DNA from: Anaerolineae bacterium
Lineage (GTDB): Bacteria > Chloroflexota > Anaerolineae > Aggregatilineales > Phototrophicaceae
NCBI GenBank assembly: GCA_028284565.1
Contig: JANQRM010000234.1
Span: forward strand, 1-27,566
Direction of reading: 5' to 3'
DNA: 27,566 nt
Both the position numbers and the translations under genes were made by a program. The notes beneath the pieces were generated by a model. The model did no database searches, was not told the DNA's origin, and saw only the letters and a list, made by a program, of their open reading frames with translations. This document shows positions 1 to 7,320 of this stretch, one piece after another (the first letter of the stretch is position 1; every line of letters begins with the position of its first letter).

Positions 1-414
1 CGCCAAATTCGAGCCAATACTCGCGCCGACAATCGAAATGGAGAGTTCTTGCACGGCTTCTTGTTCACGCAACCAATAAATCCACAGTTGCACATCATCA
101 ATCGCTAAGTCCCAATCGCGGTTTCCGCCACTATCGCCATGTCCGCGTAAATCTACATTCAGTACCACATAGCCTGATTCGACGAGGGTCTGGAGTATCG
201 GCTCATAGGCAGACCGATTGCTGTTGAACATATGCATCAACAACACGGCGGGCAGTTCCAAATCGTCCGCGCCTGCTGGTACATAATAGTCACCAATCAG
301 CGTCGTGCCGTCATCTGCAATCAAATCGACAGTTTCAAAGGGAATCTCCTCCTGCGCCGTACTGGTAAAGGTGAGAGTCAATAAACTAAGCAGTAATAAA
401 ATCCATTTCCGCAT
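1..414 (-). CDS. Secreted alpha/beta hydrolase, partial (3' end outside window)
   Basis: The minus-strand reading frame starts at an ATG at 414 and runs off the left edge, giving the first 138 residues. Residues 1-20 form a classic signal peptide (MRKWILLLLSLLTLTFTSTA, then QEE), so the product should be exported. The rest reads as an alpha/beta-hydrolase N-terminal half: LPAVLLMHMF (around the oxyanion region), YVVLNVDLRGHGDSGG (the common strand followed by the DxRGHGxS motif), and near the edge SIVGASIGSNLA. The last is a G-x-S-x-G nucleophile elbow with Ser at about residue 133. The Asp and His of the triad would lie beyond the window. A lipoprotein of related fold is encoded at 13770-14621. 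The fold is clear; the substrate is unknown (esterase, dienelactone-hydrolase-like or peptidase-like). Confidence 0.8.
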   Translation of the reverse strand, partial: MRKWILLLLSLLTLTFTSTAQEEIPFETVDLIADDGTTLIGDYYVPAGADDLELPAVLLMHMFNSNRSAYEPILQTLVESGYVVLNVDLRGHGDSGGNRDWDLAIDDVQLWIYWLREQEAVQELSISIVGASIGSNLA

Positions 415-485
415 GAGCAATCGCTTTCCTTATTTTGTGGTTGCTGTGCTTCATTGTACCTAACTTCATTAAATCCATATAAATC

Positions 486-938
486 CTATTCTATCGATTC
501 GGGTGGCTTAGACTGTCGGTTTGAACCAAATTCCCGAAGTAGGACATTCCAAATCGCCAAAAAGATTTCATCATCGGAACAATCAGTCTGTTCGCAAATT
601 CTATCAAAGATGTCCTCTGGAATATCAAAGCGCATCCGAAGCATTTTCAGCGATCTTGGGTCAGCGTTGAAATCAGTAAAACTATGCGATTGCCAGCTTT
701 CATCCTGTTGATGAAGGCAGGCGAAATGTTCAAAGACTGTTTCGAGATAGTGACGCGATTTGGGATGACAACATAGCCCATAATCTGCATTGAATATCGC
801 GTAAAAAGAACAACCGCCACATTGCCGAGAGCCAAAATAGAGAGCTTGGACGTCGGGTTCGTCTTCCCAATTCCGCTTATACCGCTTTTCACTCTCAGGA
901 TTTGAGAAGCCTCGTGTGATGATTTGATTCGTGTTCAT
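486..938 (-). CDS. Cys-rich hypothetical protein, possible metal-binding
   Basis: Hypothetical protein of about 150 residues. I chose the ATG at 938 because GGAGA lies 5 nt upstream. An in-frame ATG at 950 would add four residues but overlaps that ribosome binding site. The middle carries CGGCSFY, then GLCCHPKSRHY, then VFEHFACL. This spacing (CxxC ... C-C-x-P-x-S ... FEHxxC) recalls small bacterial domains in which a CGGCRF...GxCxNPxS...FEHxGC pattern probably binds a metal (DUF3027-like proteins are the closest pattern I recall). That match is from memory and uncertain. The C-terminal third is acidic and helical-looking. No operon partner is evident: the divergent neighbour is the CpaF-type ATPase at 1131. 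Function unknown. Confidence 0.65.
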   Translation of the reverse strand: MNTNQIITRGFSNPESEKRYKRNWEDEPDVQALYFGSRQCGGCSFYAIFNADYGLCCHPKSRHYLETVFEHFACLHQQDESWQSHSFTDFNADPRSLKMLRMRFDIPEDIFDRICEQTDCSDDEIFLAIWNVLLREFGSNRQSKPPESIE

Positions 939-1130
939 GTCTATCTCCATTGAGTTTCAACTCACTATACAACAAGTTCATTTCTCTTTGCGCCTTTGAG
1001 GGCTTTGCGTTGAATTCAGTTGCTTTTCGTAAAGTTGGAGTCTTGTAATAATTCCAAAATCTTAAGGCACATCACAGGAATATGCCGTACACTGGAAAAG
1101 GTAGCAAGCCAACATAGATGGGGAAACTCC

Positions 1131-2804
1131 ATGTCCTTTCTTTCCAAACGCATTGATGACCAAAAGAAAAAAGAAGCAGAACGTCGCGCCAATGAAGAAG
1201 CCTACCTCAAGGGCTTTGCCGACGAAGAAGATGTCGCGCATCTCTTTGAAGATGAAGGCGAGGAGGGCGCAGTCGAAGAAGCGGTTGCACCACCAGTAGA
1301 AGCCGTAGCCGAAGCTCCCAAGCAAATGAAAAAGCTTTCAAAGCGAAAAAAAGGAGACATTCGCCAAGTTGACCCCAACAAAGTCACGCCAGATACACCC
1401 ACTCCCTTCCAAATCGGTGCCGGTACGACGAAGATTATCGTCAACGAGGTCACTCCCGAAGGTGCATGGGTATTAGATACCGGCTATGTCGTTCCACCTA
1501 AGCATCGCACCAATCACAAAGTCTGGAAACTCCGCAAACAACTCCGCTCCAAATTGCTGGCATTCCCCGATGAAGCAGACCGTTGGGAACGCAACGACCA
1601 AGAAAAAATCGACTTGCTCACAGAACGCCTCGAAACGGTTCTACAAAAGATGCAGGTCAATCTCTCCCAAGATGAATACGATCAATTGCGCTTGGGCTTG
1701 CTCGATGACTTACTCGGCTTCGGTGCGATACAGACCTTTATCGAAGACAAAAGTTATTCCGAAATCATGGTCAATGGACCCGATGTCGTCTTTGCAGAAT
1801 ACAAGGGCAAGCTGACGGAAACCGACCTCGTCTTTGATGATGAAGAACACGCCTATTGGACAGCCCAACGCATTGTCCGCCCCCTCAGTCGCACGATTGA
1901 CCGTGAAAATCCCATGGTGGATGCACGTCTGCCCGATGGCTCGCGTGTACATATCGTGACCACACCTTCAGCCCTACAAGGCACGACCATTACCATTCGG
2001 AAGTTTCCAGAAAAACGCCTCACAGTGCAAGACTTAATTAACTTCAAGTCCTTCACCGAACAAGTTGCAGAATTCTTTGAGGCATCCGTAGTCTCACGCT
2101 TAAATGTGGTGGTCTCTGGCGGGACAGGTTCGGGGAAGACGACTCTGCTCAACGTCCTTAGTTCTTTCATTCCAGAAGATGAACGCATCATCACTGTCGA
2201 AGACTCGGCTGAATTGCAATTGTCTCAACGCCATGTGGTTCGCTTAGAGACTGCGCCTGCACTACCCGGCACAGAAGATGTCGGCAAGCTGACCATCCGT
2301 GACCTTGTGAAGGGGACTCTGCGGATGCGCCCAGACCGTATTGTTGTGGGTGAGGTACGCAGTGGTGAAGCCCTCGATATGCTCCAAGCAATGAACACCG
2401 GACACGATGGCTCCCTGACCACCGTTCATGCTAATAGCCCACGCGATGCCGTGGCACGGCTGGAAACACTCGTCTTGATGTCGGGCATGGACTTACCCAT
2501 TGAAGTCGTCCGCGCCCAAATTGCATCGGCAATTGATTTGTTTGTGCAACAAGCTCGCCTCAAAGATGGCAGTCGTAAAGTTGTCCAAATCACGGAGATG
2601 CAAGGTATGGAAGGGGAACGAGTCACACTCCAAGACATCTTCCTTTACACCACCCCTGACCATCGCGGACGAGGTTACTCCCATGAAGGTGGCGGAACAC
2701 TCGAAGCAACAGGCTTCCCACCGCGTTTCTTGGATACCTTCCGTCAATATGGCTTCAACTTGCCACCCAGCATCTTCGGCTCTGCCGCCGGACGCTTTGG
2801 ATAG
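1131..2804 (+). CDS. CpaF/TadA-type secretion ATPase
   Basis: A hexameric ATPase of the GspE/VirB11 superfamily, CpaF/TadA branch, which powers assembly of Tad-type pili or related secretion systems at the cytoplasmic face of the membrane. I start at the ATG at 1131 (MSFLSKRIDD), preceded by a GGGGA-like site. A TTG at 1020 would add 37 residues unlike the family. The N-terminal 100 residues are charged and Glu/Lys-rich. Motifs in order: SEIMVNGPD, a Walker A GGTGSGKTT (about residue 330), the Asp box ITVEDSAELQL, a Walker B-like RIVVGEVRSGE (about 402), and the His box TGHDGSLTTVHANS (about 425). All catalytic elements are present, and 557 residues is within family range for versions with an N-terminal extension. 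No tadB, tadC, cpaE, pilin or prepilin-peptidase gene lies next to it, so it is an orphan here. Confidence 0.92.
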   Translation: MSFLSKRIDDQKKKEAERRANEEAYLKGFADEEDVAHLFEDEGEEGAVEEAVAPPVEAVAEAPKQMKKLSKRKKGDIRQVDPNKVTPDTPTPFQIGAGTTKIIVNEVTPEGAWVLDTGYVVPPKHRTNHKVWKLRKQLRSKLLAFPDEADRWERNDQEKIDLLTERLETVLQKMQVNLSQDEYDQLRLGLLDDLLGFGAIQTFIEDKSYSEIMVNGPDVVFAEYKGKLTETDLVFDDEEHAYWTAQRIVRPLSRTIDRENPMVDARLPDGSRVHIVTTPSALQGTTITIRKFPEKRLTVQDLINFKSFTEQVAEFFEASVVSRLNVVVSGGTGSGKTTLLNVLSSFIPEDERIITVEDSAELQLSQRHVVRLETAPALPGTEDVGKLTIRDLVKGTLRMRPDRIVVGEVRSGEALDMLQAMNTGHDGSLTTVHANSPRDAVARLETLVLMSGMDLPIEVVRAQIASAIDLFVQQARLKDGSRKVVQITEMQGMEGERVTLQDIFLYTTPDHRGRGYSHEGGGTLEATGFPPRFLDTFRQYGFNLPPSIFGSAAGRFG

Positions 2805-2826
2805 AATCACAAAAGAAATATCTTTA

Positions 2827-2852
2827 TGTAGGGGCGTACAGCTGTACGCCCT
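2827..2852. repeat. Palindromic intergenic repeat (TGTAGGGGCG type), copy 1
   Basis: TGTA is followed by a perfect 20-bp palindrome at 2832-2851, GGGCGTACAGCTGTACGCCC. It sits in the 66-bp gap between two convergent genes (stops at 2804 and 2871), where it could fold as a hairpin and serve as a bidirectional terminator. Related copies lie at 5979-6006 and 11736-11760. Confidence 0.8.
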
Positions 2853-2870
2853 TGTGTTGATAGAAACACG

Positions 2871-3191
2871 CTACACGCCCGCACACAGCTCCACCACCAA
2901 GCCCGCACTCCAACCATACTTGGCATCCATCAACTCTTTGATATCCGCTTCTAACTCCGCATCTACTTCGGTGGGGATTAAACGTCCCACCCCCTCAAAT
3001 TGATGCTCCCCAACCCGCACCTGAATCGCCGGATTGCGCTGGATATTCTGCACCCAATGCGCGCAGGTCAACTTCTCCGAGACGAGGTAATAACACTCGC
3101 CCACCTGCACAAACCAGATTTCGATTTCATGCGGATTGCCACTCTTCCAACCAATCGTCGTCAGATACAGATACTGTTCTTCACTCGTCAT
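2871..3191 (-). CDS. Small deazaflavin/flavin-dependent oxidoreductase-like protein
   Basis: A 106-residue protein of the split-barrel flavin/F420-binding type (DUF385, the 'nitroreductase family deazaflavin-dependent oxidoreductase' group, or the closely similar PNPOx-like fold). The visible signature is YLYLTTIGWKSGNPHEIEIW, followed by a strand pair (FVQVGECYYLVSEK) and AHWVQNIQRNPAIQVRVG. This matches the family pattern T-x-G-R/W-K-S-G ... W-x-x-N-l-x-x-N-P. It is translated from an ATG 2 nt downstream of the stop of the quinone-oxidoreductase-like gene (3194-4174), so the two are surely co-transcribed. The substrate is unknown. The C-terminus ends soon after the last predicted strand, a little short for the family. 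A second protein of the same superfamily is at 12924-13352. Confidence 0.72.
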   Translation of the reverse strand: MTSEEQYLYLTTIGWKSGNPHEIEIWFVQVGECYYLVSEKLTCAHWVQNIQRNPAIQVRVGEHQFEGVGRLIPTEVDAELEADIKELMDAKYGWSAGLVVELCAGV

Positions 3192-3193
3192 GA

Positions 3194-4174
3194 TTAATCT
3201 CGCATCTTCACAATCACCTTCCCCATCGCCCGCCGTTCCATCAACTCCGCAATCGCATCCCCGGCTTGTTCCATCGGATACACCTTCGAGACATGCGGTT
3301 TCAACTTGCCTTCTGCATACCAGCCCAACAAGGTCTGGAACGAGTTCATGATGACAGCAGGATTCTGTATCGTATACGCCCCCCAGAATGTCCCTACGAG
3401 CGAGATATTCTTCAACAAAGCAAGGTTAATGGGATATTCGGGGATGTCGCCACTCGCAAAGCCAATCACGATATAACGTCCTTCCCATGCCACCCGACGC
3501 ACCGCCTTGTGGAACATCTCGCCACCCACGGGGTCATAGACCATATCCACGCCACGCCCATTCGTGATTTCTTTAACCCTAGCACTCAGGTCATCTTCCG
3601 TGTATTGAATCACATGGTCTGCACCATACGTTTGCGTGAGAGCCAGCTTCTCCGGTGTACTTGCCGCCGCAATCACCGTCGCCCCTGTCAACTTGCCGAT
3701 TTCAACAGCCGTCAGTCCCACGCCACCCGCCGCACCCAGCACAAGTAACGTTTCCCCCGCTTGCAATTTCCCGCGATAATGCAACGCCACATGCGATGTG
3801 CCATACACCAACGGAAAGCCCGCCCCATGTTCATAGGACATATTCGGCGGTAACGGCATCACCATCACGGCAGGCACGACCACTTCTTCTGCAAAGCCCC
3901 CATATTGCAAGATGCTCATCACTCGTTGACCCACCTGCACATTCTCTACACCCTCACCGACTTCGATAACTTCACCCGCGACTTCCAAACCCGGACTAAA
4001 GGGGAAGGGTGGCTTCAACTGATATAAGCCCTGTATCATCAGCACATCCGGGAAGTTGACTCCACAGGCATGAACGGCAATCTTGACCTCGCCCCCTTTA
4101 ACGGATGGACTCTCAACCTCTTCAATCACGAGGGTATCGGGCAGTCCAAAGGCTTTACACAACACCGCTTTCAT
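3194..4174 (-). CDS. Zinc-independent MDR oxidoreductase, NADPH:quinone reductase-like
   Basis: A medium-chain dehydrogenase/reductase of the quinone oxidoreductase branch, 326 residues from the ATG at 4174. AAAGG lies 7 nt upstream; a GTG at 4189 is in frame but overlaps that site. The N-terminal GroES-like domain includes HACGVNFPDVLMIQGLY and PFSPGLEVAGEV. The nucleotide-binding domain has GAAGGVG at residues 147-153, as in QOR/crotonyl-CoA-reductase-like members. There are no Cys/His/Glu zinc ligands, as expected for this branch. Later motifs GADHVIQYTEDDL and GRGVDMVYDPVGGEMF are also typical. The likely activity is NADPH-dependent reduction of quinones or enone/enoyl substrates; the true substrate cannot be read from sequence. 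First gene of a two-gene unit with 2871-3191. Confidence 0.9.
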   Translation of the reverse strand: MKAVLCKAFGLPDTLVIEEVESPSVKGGEVKIAVHACGVNFPDVLMIQGLYQLKPPFPFSPGLEVAGEVIEVGEGVENVQVGQRVMSILQYGGFAEEVVVPAVMVMPLPPNMSYEHGAGFPLVYGTSHVALHYRGKLQAGETLLVLGAAGGVGLTAVEIGKLTGATVIAAASTPEKLALTQTYGADHVIQYTEDDLSARVKEITNGRGVDMVYDPVGGEMFHKAVRRVAWEGRYIVIGFASGDIPEYPINLALLKNISLVGTFWGAYTIQNPAVIMNSFQTLLGWYAEGKLKPHVSKVYPMEQAGDAIAELMERRAMGKVIVKMRD

Positions 4175-4490
4175 ACACAGACCTTTCACACAAATCCAGA
4201 TAATGCCCCCGATTATAGTCCGCCGACAACGCCAACTCCAAACGATACCTGTACGGCTTGCCTATCCCAGTCCGCCTCGACTTGGAAAGAATTCTGTTTA
4301 GGCGTATAGTAAGGTTAGGGAATTAGCACGTCAGCAGGTCAGCATTTCAGCCATTAGCATTACCTGAAAATCTCACTCCTGATAGCTGACAGCTGAACGC
4401 TGATTGCTTCTATCGAATGGTGATTCGTGGCACGACTCCGTGAAATAACAACGATGCTACGATAGTAACAAGTTAAGGAACGAAGTAGGA
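4175..4490. other. Gene-free gap with degenerate AGCTGA-type tract
   Basis: No credible gene on either strand. Positions 4329-4408 hold a run of loosely repeated words built on GCTGA/GTCAGC, for example CTGATAGCTGACAGCTGAAC at 4379-4398. Similar runs occur at 7528-7593, 9844-9915 and 10166-10205. The last 70 bp should contain the promoter of the next gene, whose start at 4491 is preceded by AAGGAACGAAGTAGGA; I cannot assign convincing -35/-10 boxes. Confidence 0.5.
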
Positions 4491-5912
4491 ATGCGACGAC
4501 AGTGGTTATGGCTTTTGGGATTGTTGGGGATATGGTTGATAGTCTTGCCCACGATGGCACAGACCGAACCGCGCGATTACGAAATTGTCAGTGTCACGAG
4601 TGCCTTCTCGGATGACGAGACGACCTTCACCCTGCAACTGACGATTCAGAACAACGGAGGACAGGCACAGCGCGAGGCAGACATTGCCATCATCTCCCTC
4701 ACCGACGACAGCCGTGTGATTGCAGAAGACACCCTGCGCGCGCTCGAAGAAGACGAATCCATCACCGTCCAATTTTCCTTTGATACCATCGACTTCCCGC
4801 CTGCCAGCACACAGGACTTACAAATCGAAGTCGGGCTGGATTTCTATGAACTCGTTGGCACACAAATCGCCGAAGATAACGTCGCGCAAATTAGCATCCA
4901 AATCCCACAGAATGTCAATCCACCGCCCGATAGACCCGATAACACAGGTGACGAGACCAACACCCCCCAATCCACCGAACCTGCATCCGATATCGTCATT
5001 CCCTTTGTCGGCACACGCATCGACTTCGCAGACAACGGCATCATTGTCGATGGTCAATTGGTCGAAACGGGACAAATCGCAGTGGCAGTCGGCGTATTCT
5101 TCGTCGGGCTATTGCTTCTGTGGTTACTTACCGTCATCATTCGCCTCATCTTCCGTCGCCCACCGATCTTCGGCAATTATCAACCGCCCTATGCCAACGC
5201 CCCCGTTTATGACCCCAATTCCACTATAGGTCGTCGCCAATTGTGGCAACAACATGCTCTCAGTGGCACGATATTCGCCTCCTGCATGGAAGGGGAAGCC
5301 CAACCCATCAAACGCCTCCTCAACATCGACGGACGCAACATCATCGGCTGGGATATTCAGGCACTCCGTTTGATGCAATACGATATGTACGGGCGCGTCG
5401 GACGCAGTGAGCTGATTGCCACTTCCAAGTTAATCAAGAAGTTCAACAAAGTCGCCCAGAAGAGTTCGCAATACACCCCAGAGCAATTGCACAAGAAGTT
5501 GCAACCTATCGCCAGAGAACTCGCCAAAGCCTATACCAAGAAGCTCAACAAGCGTAACGCCATGCTCCCCATTGCCATGGACATCGGCTTCGAGGGCAAA
5601 CACGGCGAAATCCGCACCATATTCGAGTTGTATCAATGTCGCAACGCACGCTGGGAACAAATCGACCAGTGGGAACCCGAAATCGCCCTCCTAGAGCGCA
5701 AAATCCGCGAGATGTACACCTATACCCTTCATGGTCAAATGGGTGGAGAAACGTTAAAGTCATTCCGCAAACGCTTAGAAGGCGATATGGAATGGCTCTT
5801 CACGGGCTTGCTCCAACATCAACGCAAACCCAGCGACCCCGACCTCGTCCCACCCGACACCCTCACGGGCATGGACCCCATCACCGACCAAAACATGCCC
5901 GCCGTGACCTAA
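4491..5912 (+). CDS. Exported/membrane-anchored protein of unknown function with CARDB-like outer domain
   Basis: A 473-residue protein I do not recognise as a whole. Residues 1-24 are a signal peptide or first TM segment (WLWLLGLLGIWLIVLP, cut after MAQ). Residues 30-137 look like a beta-rich extracytoplasmic domain of CARDB type (FTLQLTIQNNGGQAQREADI ... ITVQFSF). A Pro/Thr/Asp-rich linker follows at about 140-165. A strong TM helix spans 194-219 (IAVAVGVFFVGLLLLWLLTV), ended by IRLIFRRPP as a cytoplasmic stop. The remaining roughly 245 residues are a charged, helical cytoplasmic domain (QHALSGTIFASCMEGEAQPI ... KKFNKVAQKSSQ ... LHKKLQPIARELAKAYTKKL). A sensor or scaffold role is possible but is not shown. 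The last ten codons (5883-5912) are identical to intergenic DNA at 7703-7732. Confidence 0.85.
   Translation: MRRQWLWLLGLLGIWLIVLPTMAQTEPRDYEIVSVTSAFSDDETTFTLQLTIQNNGGQAQREADIAIISLTDDSRVIAEDTLRALEEDESITVQFSFDTIDFPPASTQDLQIEVGLDFYELVGTQIAEDNVAQISIQIPQNVNPPPDRPDNTGDETNTPQSTEPASDIVIPFVGTRIDFADNGIIVDGQLVETGQIAVAVGVFFVGLLLLWLLTVIIRLIFRRPPIFGNYQPPYANAPVYDPNSTIGRRQLWQQHALSGTIFASCMEGEAQPIKRLLNIDGRNIIGWDIQALRLMQYDMYGRVGRSELIATSKLIKKFNKVAQKSSQYTPEQLHKKLQPIARELAKAYTKKLNKRNAMLPIAMDIGFEGKHGEIRTIFELYQCRNARWEQIDQWEPEIALLERKIREMYTYTLHGQMGGETLKSFRKRLEGDMEWLFTGLLQHQRKPSDPDLVPPDTLTGMDPITDQNMPAVT
5883..5912 (+). repeat. 30-nt direct repeat, copy in 3' end of the 473-aa gene
   Basis: These 30 nt encode TDQNMPAVT plus the stop codon. 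They recur without mismatch at 7703-7732, and with two substitutions over 29 nt at 8900-8928, both in non-coding DNA and in the same orientation. The first two copies bracket the A+T-rich HTH/TIR-like gene. Confidence 0.9.
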
Positions 5913-5978
5913 GCTAAACTGAGTTCTCGTTAATTATCGTACCGAAAAATAATCGAACCCACATCCGAAATACGACCT

Positions 5979-6006
5979 GTAGGGGCGCGACCCATGTGTC
6001 CGCCCG
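5979..6006. repeat. Palindromic intergenic repeat (TGTAGGGGCG type), copy 2
   Basis: TGTAGGGGCGCGACCCATGT followed by GTCCGCCCGC. GGGCG at 5983-5987 pairs with CGCCC at 6001-6005, and GAC with GTC after a one-base bulge. Like copy 1, it lies between two convergent genes (stops at 5912 and 6112). It is more degraded than copy 1 and lacks the ACAGCTGT core. Confidence 0.6.
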
Positions 6007-6111
6007 CTAATAGATAATTCAAAATTACTTGAATCGGCTAATTGGATGACCTGCTAACAATTTGGAGTAATGGATTTAGGGGAGGAAGTTGTCCGAAATA
6101 TATTATTGTGT

Positions 6112-7320
6112 TTAGCTATTATTCTCGTCAAGGATACCTTCCATAGCAGAAACAAGTTTACTCTCGAAACTTTTCATTCCACGCGGACTAAAATTATATT
6201 TGATATACCGACGATGCCTTAAGTCAAATGGTACATCAGCAGAATCTTGGGTAATAAGAATCACAGGTTTGTCTATCGCATGTGCCAATCCAATCTCGTA
6301 AAACACATTTGTGTTTCGACCAGTGCAGTCAGCTATTACATACTGGCAGTTATTTATGTACGACCATATCTCAGTGATGATGTCATTGCTTGAAAATGGG
6401 TCGTCACCACGCTTGATAGTTAATCCAAGTTGTTCAACCTTTGGTATTATATGGTCTTCGTAGACTTCATTGAGTTCGTCTCGAAATGGCATAACCATGA
6501 ATACGTCGCATTGGAACTGCTTTGCATTGCTTGGTTCACCGAGTATCATGTTTCTGTCACTCCTCGCAGGTTCTTCTAAGATCGGTGAAATACTTTGAGT
6601 TTTCTCATATTGAATTTCATATTTTAGATGAGCTTCGTAAACATACTCCCTCAACCATTGCATAACAGAAAGACGTTCACTTTGCATAATATTTAGTGAT
6701 TCGCCCACCATAGGGTAGCTGGTTGCATTCTTTAAATAGCTTCCAATTATGTCTACTATGTTCCCGTACATGCCTTCGATTACAGCTACCTTTAGAACTT
6801 GGTCAAGTAATTCAGCGAGATAATTGTACTGGGAATAGTTTGCATTTACTTTATTCAGATAGTCTGGGTAATTACCAAGAATATACTTAGTCGTATCTAT
6901 TCGGTCTTGAATATTAGTCAAATCAGGTTTTGCGTGAGTAATAATAAACGACCTCAATAAATTTATTGTTGAGTGTCGCTTTTGTTCTAGGAGTGGAATC
7001 ATTGGAGTTTGTCCTTGTTGCTCGTCTATGGGTTTATCATACGCATTCTGAGAAAATTCCAACGCATCTGTTAAAACATGAAAAAAAATTGTGAACTCCT
7101 CTTCTGAAATTTGTTGCGGGACGTAAGGTTTAAAAAATTCGGTCAAGCCCTTTGCTTCCTTATAGGAAGGCAAAACACCATTTGCCCAAGCCAGTACTTC
7201 AATGATGGATACACCTAATCCGTCTGCTAACTCTTGATATTCAACTTTGATTCGCCCCATTACATATTTTAATTGCTCCTTAAATTCATTCTTCGCCATT
7301 TTTAGAACCTCTTTATTCAT
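6112..7320 (-). CDS. HTH plus TIR-like / nucleoside-deoxyribosyltransferase-like domain protein (candidate defence effector)
   Basis: A 402-residue protein. The N-terminus (about 11-63) looks like an XRE-type HTH: YQELADGLGVSIIEVLAWAN GV, followed by EAKGLTEFF. The middle, 70-260, is helical with no motif I recognise. The C-terminal 272-375 region is a Rossmann-like nucleotide-binding domain of the TIR-like/nucleoside 2-deoxyribosyltransferase-like group: VFMVMPFRDELNEVYEDHI, then YVIADCTGRNTNVFYEIGLA (Glu342 is the likely catalytic acid), KPVILITQ and VPFDLRHRRYIKY. Related domains cleave N-glycosidic bonds of nucleotides or NAD in some anti-phage systems; that role here is inference. An ATG at 7299 (GAGG 8 nt upstream) is an alternative start to 7320 (AGGA 5 nt upstream). 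The coding DNA is visibly richer in A/T than its neighbours and is bracketed by 30-nt direct repeats, which suggests acquisition. Confidence 0.85.
   Translation of the reverse strand: MNKEVLKMAKNEFKEQLKYVMGRIKVEYQELADGLGVSIIEVLAWANGVLPSYKEAKGLTEFFKPYVPQQISEEEFTIFFHVLTDALEFSQNAYDKPIDEQQGQTPMIPLLEQKRHSTINLLRSFIITHAKPDLTNIQDRIDTTKYILGNYPDYLNKVNANYSQYNYLAELLDQVLKVAVIEGMYGNIVDIIGSYLKNATSYPMVGESLNIMQSERLSVMQWLREYVYEAHLKYEIQYEKTQSISPILEEPARSDRNMILGEPSNAKQFQCDVFMVMPFRDELNEVYEDHIIPKVEQLGLTIKRGDDPFSSNDIITEIWSYINNCQYVIADCTGRNTNVFYEIGLAHAIDKPVILITQDSADVPFDLRHRRYIKYNFSPRGMKSFESKLVSAMEGILDENNS

Noticed and set aside
1020..1130. 37-residue N-terminal extension of the CpaF-type ATPase from a TTG codon
   Set aside because: The ATG at 1131 has a GGGGA site and starts with family-like sequence; the extension does not resemble the family and lacks a ribosome site.
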